64,000 nt of DNA from contig JAUCBJ010001608.1 of NCBI GenBank assembly GCA_032718475.1, forward strand, positions 1 through 64,000, written 5' to 3'. The position numbers were made by a program, and so were the translations under genes. Below the pieces are notes generated by a model, which saw nothing but the letters and a program-made list of their open reading frames with translations, was not told the DNA's origin and made no database searches. The first letter of the stretch is position 1, and each line of letters begins with the position of its first letter. The stretch comes from Nemertoderma westbladi. Taxonomy: Eukaryota; Xenacoelomorpha; Nemertodermatida; Nemertodermatidae. Positions 32,001 through 42,469 of this stretch are shown piece after piece.

Positions 32001-32390
32001 TTAGCCGTTCAACACTCTTGGTTGCTGTGGGACTGAAAGTTAGCCGTTCAACACTCCTGGTTTCTGTGGGACTCAAAGTTAGCCGTTCAACACTACTGGT
32101 TTCTGTGAGACTCAAAGTTAGCCGTTCAACACTCCTGGTTTCTGTGAGACTCAAAGTTAGCCGTTCAACACTACTGGTTTCTGTGAGACTCAAAGTTAGC
32201 CGTTCAACACTACTGGTTTCTGTGAGACTCAACGTTAGCCGTTCAACACTCCTGGTTTCTGTGCGACTCAAAGTTATCCGTTCAACACTCCTGGTTTCTG
32301 TGCGACATATGTTTATTAAGTTAGCAGTTCAACTGTCCTGGTTTCTGTGGGACTCAAACCGTTCAACACTCCTGGTTTCTGTGGGACTAA
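29068..32390. repeat. 39-bp satellite array (left part)
   Basis: Roughly 80 units built from CTCCTGGTTTCTGTGGGA, CTCAAAGTTAGCC and GTTCAACA. There are recurring variants: a 47-bp unit carrying GCGACATATGTTTATTAA, and a 43-bp unit with a duplicated AGCC. The variants recur in order between 29220 and 30740, giving a higher-order structure. Because 39 is 13 codons, several frames on both strands stay open; those ORFs are artefacts. The array is interrupted at 32390 by element B and continues after 51248. Confidence 0.95.
32386..32390. repeat. Target-site duplication ACTAA (left, element B)
   Basis: ACTAA precedes the 5' LTR and is repeated at 51249-51253. The empty-site sequence GGGACTAAAGTTATCCG occurs intact in another satellite unit near 51524, which confirms the insertion point. 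Confidence 0.95.
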
Positions 32391-33591
32391 TGTAAAAGCT
32401 TTTGCGTCATTAACCGGTTATTTTCCCTTAAAGTACTCTGTAGTTGGTTTGCCAGGCATAAAAGGGCCGTGTCCTTGCTGTACTGGTGTTTTAGAGGACA
32501 TAAAAGTCATTTCTTATGTATTTGTACTGTATTTGTACTTTAGAGGACGTAATCCGCAATCTCGTGACGCGATAAGCTAGATACTCTTGAAAACAGTGTC
32601 GCTACCATGACGACGGCTAACAGCTGATATTGCCACGTCGACGTTTCTTTGTTTCTTTGTTCTCTCGTTGTTCGGTTGACCAATCAGAGCGTTTTTTGTC
32701 TCTGTGTTGGAGGTGTATACAGAAACTCAGTAGTTCAGTGTTATGTTTTTTGCTAGAGCCTAAGAACATCGGCCTTTGGCACCTACGTATATCAGCATTC
32801 TTTAGCTTTACATTAGTAGGCTTAATTATAGAACGTATATCTGTTATCGAACGAACTTAACAATCCAAATCGACCTACCTACATACAATCTTATCATACA
32901 TATCTATGCAATTCATATCTTACATTACTGCTTTTGCTGTTGGTTATTCGTTATATTTGTTGATGAAATATTATATCGGAATACTGATCAATAGTCAGAC
33001 ACCCCACCTTCTTGATATACTAAAGGTTAGAGAGACCGGTTACAGATAAACGATTGCGACCTATGTATGTTAAGTGGTTTGAAGTGAATCTAATGCTATT
33101 TCATATGCCCAACATAAATTGTCTGTTGCTCTCTTTATACGTGACCAAATTTAGTGAAGGTCGGCAGATTAGTGTGCAGTATTGTGCAGCATTGTGTATG
33201 ATTGTAACTGATAACAAAGCATCTCCTAAAGAATGTGCCATATACGTTAATCTATAGCCTTTTCGTTGTGTCTAGTTTAAGTCATAACTCTGTTTACATA
33301 TTTAGAGCGCCATGTCCTAAAGGAACTGTTAATATTTCCCGAAAGTGAATAATATTGGTCAGAGATTATATATTACGATCAGTCGAATAATACGGTAGGC
33401 TTACACTATCAATCATTAAGCTCCGAACTCAGTCTCCCGGGTATATCCAACGGGTGAATGATTGCGCATAGACTGGCTTCGGCTAATGTAGTGTATCAAA
33501 TACTCGTCATAAAGCTAAAGAATATATATCATCTAAAAGACATTCTAATTTTGGCAGGTTAAACTGTCAAAGGTCTTCAAAAGCGCAAACA
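32391..33591 (+). repeat. 5' LTR of element B
   Basis: 1201 bp, TG...CA ends, partner of 50048-51248. The 60-77-codon open frames inside it repeat in both LTRs but show no other sign of coding. Confidence 0.95.
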
Positions 33592-33867
33592 ATAACAGAT
33601 ATTGCTTCTGGATTGCGGTGTAAGCAATCTAGTATAAAGTACCGGTCGACCGGTAACCAGTAGGCCTGACTGCCTGATCATCCGGACCGGTATCTACTTA
33701 CGGTACAGGTACAGCAGTATTATTCGATTGTGGTATTGTATACCGGTAGGCTGTTTAAGAGATTAGGGACTGTACACCCCTTGTTTCTTTTGGAGCTTAC
33801 TTATTTCTGTCAGTTTTATTTATTTGTAGGCCAGTATTGAGCAGAAGGCGTGTAAGCCTGTTCGGAT

Positions 33868-34441
33868 TGTACAGATAATTTGTAGGCTTGACTGTTGGCT
33901 AACTGTTGATTAGGTTTGAACGGATTGCAGTGCATGTAGAGTGTATGTCCGATAAAGAACGGTTAGGAAGTAGGGGCAGCCATTGCTGTAAGGTAAACCC
34001 CCATCTAAAGAATAAGTCGTACTACTGGGTTAGAACGCATACTACTTAACCATTTCGGAGTCCGCATGTCCTGTGGTTTATTTAGGCCTGATAGGAGTCC
34101 GCCGGCGTTTGGTCTGTACTTTGTTTGTGTAGTCTGTATGGGTAGCGTATAATTTTATTTAGATAATTTGTAGGCTGGATAGTTGTCTGGCTGCTGTTGG
34201 GTTTGAGGAAATTTCGGTGTGTGTAAAGCATCTGTCCAATAAAGAACGGTTAGGAAGTAGGGGCAGCCATTGCTGTAAGGTAAACCCCCATCTAAAGAAT
34301 AAGTCGTACTACTGGGTTAGAACGCATACTACTTAACCATTTCGGAGTCTACATATACCGTAGTTTGTTTAGGCTTGATAGTAGTCTGTCAGTATTTGGT
34401 CTGCACTTTGTTTGAATGGTTTGTACGCGTAGCGTAATATT
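33868..34441 (+). repeat. Duplicated leader element with 111-nt identical, foldable core
   Basis: Two ~287-bp units. Flanks have diverged, but cores 33952-34062 and 34239-34349 are identical. The core can fold: GGTTA..AGTAG pairs with CTACTTAACC around it, with an inner CAGC-CATT-GCTG hairpin enclosed by GGGG/CCCC. It may be a packaging or dimerisation signal; this is an inference. Confidence 0.75.
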
Positions 34442-35449
34442 TATTATTCAGAGTTTATGCGATTATTCGCAACATTCATATTCCCCAAGTTTATTCCTAC
34501 AGTAATTGTGTTTGTTATACATACCGTTATAGTTAAACTAACCCCGGTACTATACGGGCTGCTCGGCGTAGGTAAAGACTGGTGATTTTGTGCACCGGTC
34601 ACTCCAGCAGATGCCGTGGTTCTTTTAGCTGTTCAAGTATTTTTAACTACTAATTATTGTTGTACAAGTACTTGTACCTAATTTAGGGTTTAGTGTACAG
34701 TGCTTTCCGAAAGCAATTAGTGTGTAGGCAGTATATTTGTGTTGTAAAGTGGTTAATAGGCACGTTGGTTCTGGTAGACCTCGGTAATTAACTTCTAGAT
34801 AGGGACACTCCGTGATACATAACGTAGTACCTATAGCGATACGGTTATAGGTCGTCAGGCGGTGGTATTTTCCTATCTGGACAACGCAGTATATTTACTA
34901 CTACTTATTATTTTCAAATACCGTAGTAACCTGTCCGTTGTAATAACCAGATATTCTAACCCTTTGTTAGGCTGGTTAGTAGACTTCTTGTAAAATTACC
35001 CTAAAAATTCGTATTTGTGTATTTGTAATTAAAATTTTTGTGTTTATTTAGAGATTGTAATCTCAACCCGAATTGTACGTAATTTGTAGTATTAAGTAAC
35101 TTAGGTAAATTAGAATTATTTGTTTTAGTGTCTAACAAGTAGCACTCCACTGAGAGCGCACAACTTATGTGTAGTGACTCCCCCAGAAATAATAACATTT
35201 ATTTCAAACATTGACAAAACCCATTAAACGGGTATATATATATTATAAATCAACTCAAACGATTTATAAATAGTAGGCCTGCCATACCACAATTAGGTCT
35301 CAATATCAGTTGGACTACTGCTTAAATAACGGTAATAAAGTAAGTTAAAGTAACCAAGAACCCTTAAAATTCAGAAATTCAATTATTCTAAAATAATTGA
35401 CATACCGGTATTTCCAATAGGCTTATTATATTTATTTAAATAAACTTAA

Positions 35450-36986
35450 CCCTATTAAACCCGGGGGGGGGGGGGTCAATATGACCCCCCGTGGTTTTTT
35501 TATTATAATTCTGAAACAAACGCAGTTGGGAATCTGAAATTTTATGACTTTTCCTAAAAATCATTGTCTTCCTATTAGTGTAAACCGTTTTCAAAAATTT
35601 TGGGTAGTTTTCGAGTTATAGGACCATTTTTTAACCCTACTTTTGGCACTTTTTTTGAGACGTTTTTTGAAAATTACATTTCATTAAATATTAATTGTAA
35701 CATCTCTATTTTTGATTACACCGGTTTTTTGGTGTTAGCAATTGGATGGAATTCATATAAATTGATTTATAAATTTCAAACTTGTTTTTTTCGGCGGGTG
35801 CCAAATTTTGGTGCCAGCACCAAATTTTGAAATATTATGTCAATTTTGTAAATTGATTGTTTGTAACTTGTTTTTTACGCAATTGGGGTTTTTTGGGGTT
35901 CTGGTTTCTAAGAAATATATACGAGTTGCACCAAGCGTATCAAACTTGTATTTTTCGGTGCTGTGTGCAAATTTTGGTGCTAGCACGAAATTTTGAAAAT
36001 AAATTCAATAGATAAAATTGCTTGTGACAATTTATTTCTTGCATTTTAGAGGTTTATGGCTTTTCTGAATTCAATAGAATATATAATTATCGAACTAGAC
36101 ATCTCAAACCTGTATTTTTCGGAAGTGGGTGCAAAATGTGGTGCTAGCACCAAATTTTGAAAACCATCACATATATCAATTGATTGTGTCATCTTGTCTC
36201 TTGCGTTATACGAGTTTGTTAGGGTTCTGAATTCAATGGAATCAGTAAAAATTGCATAATAGTTTTCAAACTTACATTTTTCGCCGGTGGGTGAAAATTG
36301 TTGTGCCAGCACCAAATTTTGGAAAATGAGTAAATTGATCAGTAGATAGTATCATCTTGTTTCTTGCGTTATACGGGTTTATGAGGGTCCTGAATTCAAT
36401 GGAATCAATAAAAACAGCACTGGACATCGCAAACTTGTACTTTTTGGTGATGGGTACGAAATTTGGTGCTAGCACCAAAATTTGCCAAATTACGCCGAAA
36501 AATACAAGTAGCAATGATCTAGCATATTTGAAATGTATTCCATTAGAATCAGCGCCCTAGAAAATCTGAAAATGTGAATCTATAGCATCGTATAAGTGAA
36601 TTAAAAACTGGTTACTTGTTTTTTTCATTTTTTTCCTACGCATAGAGGACTAAACAGCCATTTATGGTAATCATATCATTTTTAAATATTTTTCAATGTA
36701 TTTTGCGCCCCAGAAAACCTGTATTGAAAAACAATTAGCCGAAAAATGTAACTTTAAAATTTTGTGAAAATTGTGCACTACTTGTAGTTTTGGTGCTGCA
36801 ATATTACCACCCCAGTACATTTTTTCGAAAATTTTTTTTTCGGTCGGATCCAGACTAGTGATACCTATGTACAAACAAAAAATCAGACGTTTTCGTTAAT
36901 ATTTGTAGATTTTAGAGGGAGGGGTCAATATGACCCCCCCCCCCCCCGGTATTTGTACAACATTTTATAGCCCGGTACTAATAGGG
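35450..36986. mobile_element. 1537-bp piggyBac-like MITE (TTAA target) in leader of B
   Basis: Flanked by TTAA on both sides (35446-35449 and 36987-36990), with inverted ends CCCTATTA...TAATAGGG, then GGTCAATATGACC blocks next to a run of 14 G (left) and 14 C (right). Element A lacks it at the same place. No transposase ORF. TTAA duplication and CCC-starting ends are typical of piggyBac. The interior has five regularly spaced palindromes. Confidence 0.88.
35807..36479. repeat. Five palindromes at ~164-bp spacing inside the MITE
   Basis: Variants of TTTGGTGCTAGCACCAAA (perfect palindrome at 36462-36479) centred near 35815, 35981, 36145, 36307 and 36470. The ~164-bp units between them are diverged tandem copies. 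Confidence 0.85.
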
Positions 36987-36990
36987 TTAA

Positions 36991-37330
36991 GCTGAAATCA
37001 TACCGGTATTCTGTAATTAATTCTAGTTAATAATTATACTTGTATTATATATACTATAAGTGTAAACTGCATACCGGTATCCACGATAGGCCTATTATAT
37101 ATTTATATACTTGTGCTGAAATCATACCGGTATTCTGTAATTAATTCTAGTTAATAATTATACTTGTATTATATATACTATAAGTGTAAACTGCATACCG
37201 GTATCCACGATAGGCCTATTATATATTTATATATATTTGTGCTAAAATTACCTACCGGTATTCTGTGATAAACTAGTCTGTAATAATACTTATATATACT
37301 ATAAGCATACCGGTATACTATTATATTATA
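36991..37330 (+). repeat. ~124-bp tandem repeats with TACCGGTA palindromes
   Basis: Copies start GCTGAAATCATACCGGTA at 36991 and 37115 (nearly identical), with a diverged third from 37241. Related units lie in the leader of element A at 18300-18510. Confidence 0.85.
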
Positions 37331-38619
37331 TATCACGCTACACTGAGTAGCAGTATCGGTAATTAATTACTAGGCTAGCAGTTAATACTGAATTACTAGA
37401 CTTACTTAGACTGTAATAGCAGTAGACATTCAACTGTGTAAACAAACATGTCTGATACTAAGCAGAACCTGTCAGACAGTTTATTAGATGTAACTATCTG
37501 CGACTCAGATAGAGGTGTAGAACCGTCTAGTCCTAAGTTCAGTTCACCTCCCACTGTGAGGAAGGTCATCCCTCCAGTAGTAATAACAGAACCTAGGCTG
37601 GTCCAACATCGTAGGTCTATCATAGGCACTCGAGCTCAGGTCAAGCGGGACCAAGAAGCAGCGGAACAGCAACAACCCGCGAGCCAAGAACTTATTTCTC
37701 AGCGGCCCGACAGCTCCAGTAGTGAAGATACTGTAGAACTGACACCCGAGCGCGGAGCAAAGATGCGGTTTATTCGGATCCCCTTCTCATCCTTCCTGCA
37801 GCCGTACTCACTAGGTTATTGATCGCGGTGGAAGAACACCAGATCGATTGGGCGAGAAGTAAGCGATCAACTAAAGATAGTTATGAGGGATACACAAGGG
37901 AAGAACTGAAGTCTATGGTCGAGTCGCAATGGAACTTCCCCGGACCCGGACTCCCGTTTGATTTATCAGAAGCTGCCTGGGAAGACATACACCGGATGGG
38001 AGTAGCCAAGGAAACCATCGATCCAGCTGTATGGAAGAGGTCCGCAGCCGGATAAGCACAAGGATTCTTCAGCTCTATGGAGCGAGTAGAAAAACAACTG
38101 TTTCAACAACCTCAAGGACCTCAAGAGCAGGGACAACTGCTTTATCAAGTTAGAGAAAGAATTCTGCGAATTAGGCTAATCTTATCGGCCTTTGAGGAGG
38201 CTTCTAAAAGAAGACAAGACACGTCGTTGCAAGTTGCCGTAAAGACTTGGTTTCAACGGGTGAGTCGCCAGGTTCAAGGAACAGCTCAGTGGAAAGCTCA
38301 GCTGGAGGAGCGCTCAACCCATGGAGAATCAACAGACGCTACTTTTTCCCAAGTGGAAAGTGAAGCGACGTTAGAGAAACCGCATAAGAGGGATGCCATT
38401 GACATCTATCTGTCAGACTATCAGCGTTTCGTAGGTGATGAAGAGTTGAGGAGAAGGTTGGACGGACTTAGCCCTAATAGTGAAGGAGCCCAGCGTGTGT
38501 TGGACGCCATCGATGTGGATATGAGAGCTGCGAACCAAGCTAAATTTGATGAAAGCATCCGCATCACTAAGGTTCAAGAAGAACAAGTAAAGAAAAAACG
38601 TATAGAAGACAGAAAGATA

Positions 38620-38880
38620 GCAGCAGCGGCAGCAGCAGTGGCAGAAGCAGAAAGAAAAGCGGCAGTGGCAGAGGCAGAAAGAAAAGCGGCCTTGGCAGCT
38701 GCAGTGGCAGAAGCAGAAAGAAAAGCAGCGACAGCAGCAGTGGCAGAAGCAGAAAGAAAGGCGGCAGTGGCAGAGGTAGAAAGAAAAGCGGCCTTGGCAG
38801 CTGCAGTGGCAGAAGCAGAAAGAAAGGCGGCTTTGGCAGCTGCAGTGGCAGAAGCAGAACGAAAGGCGTCTGAAGAGACT
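38620..38880 (+). repeat. Expanded coding repeat (AVAEAERKA) in gag of B
   Basis: About nine imperfect copies of a 27-39-bp unit encoding AVAEAERKA-type peptides. Element A has only about three. The segment predicts a long charged coiled coil. Confidence 0.85.
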
Positions 38881-40426
38881 GCCCAACTAGAGTTGGAAAA
38901 TCTTCAAGAGAGACAATACAACTTTAATAAACAGTTAACAGCTAGTAATATGCAGATGATGAATCGATCTACTCCCAAAAGACAGGGTTATACATCATCT
39001 GAGGAAGGCGATACCACCGACACTGAAGGCGGAGGAAATCGATCTCGCCTAAGCAGACGTAAAAGAACATCCCACCGTCAAAAATTGCCTGATTTGCCTC
39101 CAGCTGTTAGAAGGCAACTAAATAACACCAACTTAGGTAGTACAGAACCCACAGACCAAATAATTACAATAGAGAGACTCCCTACTATAGTAGATGAGCC
39201 CGAAATAGTTAGGTCTGTTCCCGAAGCCACCCTTTCGGTCGTAGAGACACCTGTACTCCCTGAACCTACCTCTCAATTCCCTTTGCACAGCACTAAGCTA
39301 CCTGTGCCCAGCAGAACAGTCCGTGAGACAGTTCATGCCCTGGACTCCGAGCGAAATATCCATGATTTGTCGCCCGTTGTCCCTCGTCCGCCCGCTACAA
39401 CGTTGGCGAATCCCGCTTCGGCGGTTGAATGGGTGGATGAGAGACGACGGGGGATGGATCTCCTGCTCGGACAGATGCAGGAGACCGTTCAGCAATTCAA
39501 GGGCACAGTAAGGGAAAGTAGGCTAGAGTTGCAAGAAGTGCAGCATAGTATCGCGCTAGAACGCGATAAATTAGTAAATGCACAAAAGGGTATACCACCA
39601 CCCCCTGTAACCATGTGTCAACCTGTTAGGTCTGAAGTATCTCATGCGCAAGGTGTGGAGCCTACACGCATCTATACTGCTAGCGAAGTAGAAACTCCTA
39701 TAGTGAACCCTATTAAGGGTAATTATAGACCTGTTGATAATGATATTCCCTATAGACCGGATCATAATCCAAGAAATTTATATACCGATAACTCGATATT
39801 AAATAACACGATGGCCCAAGAAAGTTTTACGCGTCAAATGGCTAGAACCGAAGCCCGGCAAGCGGTAAAGGTGGGAGAGATCGTCAAGTTCAATGGAGAT
39901 GAGATGAAATGGTTACCTTTTAATGAATATTACAAAGATAACATACAGAACTCTGTGCTATCTAATGGAGAGAAACTTAGATTCCTCATAGAGTGCTTGG
40001 AAGGATCTCCCAAGTTAATGGCGTTAAAGTTTATTGGACATCCAGACGGATTAAGACAAGTTTGGGATACACTAAACATCAGGTATGGTAATAGGAATAA
40101 CATAGCTGGGTATTTGTATGCAAAGTTGGTAGCGCCCCGAAAGTTTATTAGCAGCGGAATTATAGAGTTTTCCGATGAGATTCAGGAGATCTGCAGGCAA
40201 TTAGATTGGCTAGGTAAGTCTCATGAGTATCAGAATGCTATGGTTATTAGAGCAGTGGCTTCTACTTTACCGAAGGGTGGAGTAGGTACACGCTGGGATA
40301 AGAAAGTGCTATATATGATGGAACAACAACGACGAGACCCTACCATGGCTGATCTCATGTCATTCCTAGATGGAGAAGTGAAATTACAGCTCCTGAAACT
40401 GTCCAGAGAGAAGACACCGGAAAACA

Positions 40427-41205
40427 AGGTAAGTGAAAAACCCGTCGCTCGGAGAAAGGTAACACCAGTGTGTTATACAGATGATGGCGAAAGCCAGACT
40501 TCTCAAGGAGAAGATAGCGGGAAAGACACTGTTAGATCTTATTACGTAAATAAAATGCCTAAAGATCAGGTAAGTAAATTCAAGTCTCGAACAAATGACA
40601 GGAGAGAACAGGTAAGAAAAACTCCTCCTACGTCTCCCAAGAGAATTCAGGTGAGAAAGCCCGAAGAAAAAGCAAGTGTACACAATGTCACTCAGAGTAA
40701 GGTAAGTAACATCAAACCGAAATGTGCGCTATGTGATGGGACCCATCGCTTAAATATGTGTGATGAATTTCTAAAGAAATCATTAACTGAGAGACGTGAA
40801 GTCATGTGGGACAAGCGGTTGTGCTATAATTGCCTCAGACAAGGACACCAACGGCGAACCTGTTACTCTGACACAAGATGTGCCAAGTGCGGTGCGAAAC
40901 ATCATATCTTGTTGCACACTGAATTCGAGCGAAATAGTCCGAGTCAGGTAAGTGATTCCGAACTACATGTCCAATTCAGTGATGTGAACGACACTGATCA
41001 ATCTGAGATGGAAGGATTCTATACGGACGAGTTCTCCGACGAAGACGAATCCTGTTACATGATAAATACCACAGTGTATCGAGCACTCATCTATGAAAAA
41101 GATACAGACATTGACCTCGCTCTAACCACTTCTGATCGACAACCATTTTGGAAAGCGCCAACTTCCAATGTAGGGATTAGAGAATTTCCTGTGGTACAGG
41201 TAAGG
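40427..41205 (+). promoter_or_regulatory. Cluster of seven consensus 5' splice sites in gag of B
   Basis: MAG|GTRAG matches with GT at 40429, 40570, 40612, 40651, 40702, 40948 and 41200, five of them CAG|GTRAG and two AAG|GTAAG. Several are kept in element A. They could be donors for spliced transcripts of the downstream accessory ORFs. Confidence 0.5.
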
Positions 41206-42469
41206 GTCCACGGACCAAAAAGGAGTTATGTAGTGAATGCCCTCCTTGATTCCGGTAGTACAGGAACATTCATCGACAAAGAGCTAGCCGAAGACATATT
41301 CGATGGACAACCCAAGTTCCGAACTAAGCTAAACATGTCAGGAATTATGCAAGTTTGGAAATCCACAGTAACAGCAGATTATTATGTAGGTGCGTTGTCC
41401 ACCCCCCAGGACGAACTAGGAGAACATAGCATAAGGTCAGTGAAAATGGTGGCTATAAAGAACTTCGCTACTACTCAAGCAGACCTTTATAATTGGGACG
41501 AGGATGAGAGCATCCAACATCTCAAGATACCTCGATTCCAGACAGATTATCCTGGAGTGCAAATACTCATCGGTCAAAATGCGCATGAAGCGCTCGAGAC
41601 ATTAGAGAAACGACCTGCTCAACCGCAACCTCTACAAGTTTATGCGGGAAGAACTAGAGTAGGTTGGTACTTTACTGGCCCTTCCCGTAGAACTCTAATG
41701 GAAAGATTACCTAAAGAGCAGGTATACCAAGCACGAGAATGGGAAGTTGAGAACAGAGAGTTCGACGATCCAACTGAGGGAACTCCATACTCCTCAGACA
41801 ACGACGATATACATCAACTTTTTGATGAGGAAAATGCCATCGATCTCCTTAAGGAAAGCGAGACTTGGCAAAATCAAGTGAACTTATGTCAACTCCTTCA
41901 CCCATCTGAGCGAGACGACTATAACGACGAGCTTAATGACGTCATTGAACGTTATAACGCCAAGACTCGGGATGAACATGCCGTGAGATTCTTTACTCAA
42001 GAGGTCGTAGAGCCCAACTCCTACGATAAGGCCCTATCGGTGGAGGAAGAAAGAGCCAAGCAGATCCAAGCGACAACTACTCGTTGTCTTAAAGATCAAG
42101 GTAGGTATGAGATCGGACTTCCTTTCCGAAAGCGAGAACCAAAGTTCATTAACAACAGACCTTTGGCAGAGAAAAGAATTGCTCAACTACATCGACGCCT
42201 TACGGCAAATTCTTCAGCTAAAGAAATGTATAAAACACAGTTGAAGAAGTTTATTAGCAAGGGATATGCGGAGCTAGTACCGGAAGAAACTCCTATAACT
42301 GAGAGAACGTATTATTTAACTCACCATTACGTTCCCAAACCCGGTAAACCCCATGAAGTACGAGTGGTGTTCGACGGCTCCGCCCTCTATATGGGCCAAT
42401 CCCTTAATTCTGAATTGTTACCCGGACCCAACTTACTCCAATCCTTGTTGGGAATATTATTAAGGTAAG

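Larger units (their letters stand above)
33592..37447 (+). other. Leader of element B
   Basis: Non-coding leader. No primer-binding site is obvious right after the LTR (ATAACAGATATTGC). It holds a 287-bp duplication (33868-34441), AT-rich sequence shared with element A (34665-35445), the nested MITE (35450-36986) and TACCGGTA repeats (36991-37330). Confidence 0.7.
37448..42468 (+). pseudogene. Element B gag, protease and start of RT (interrupted)
   Basis: Gag starts MSDTKQNLSDSLLD at 37448. A 7-bp deletion relative to A near 37763 shifts frame. The rest (37819-42468) is one frame with a TAA at 38053-38055 where A has a sense codon. Domains: a coiled coil with expanded Ala-Glu-Arg-Lys repeats (38620-38880), the DUF1759-like region (39890-40110), zinc knuckles (40720-40915, e.g. 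CYNCLRQGHQRRTC) and a protease with LLDSGSTGTF (~41243). The N-terminal RT segment reads VRVVFDGSA (~42360) before the frame ends at 42466. The break lies inside RT and the remainder continues at 42470 in another frame. Gag forms the particle, and protease matures it. As written the copy cannot make the full polyprotein. Confidence 0.88.

Noticed and set aside
29068-32390. Possible CRISPR-like array
   Set aside because: Units are contiguous tandem repeats without unique spacers, and the genome is eukaryotic.
32630-32860. 76-codon ORF present in both LTRs of B
   Set aside because: Repeated only because LTRs are duplicated; no domain, and the diverged LTR of A does not keep the frame.
33952-34062. 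Leader core as a tRNA gene
   Set aside because: It folds into several arms, but lacks canonical A and B box sequences and a T-loop.
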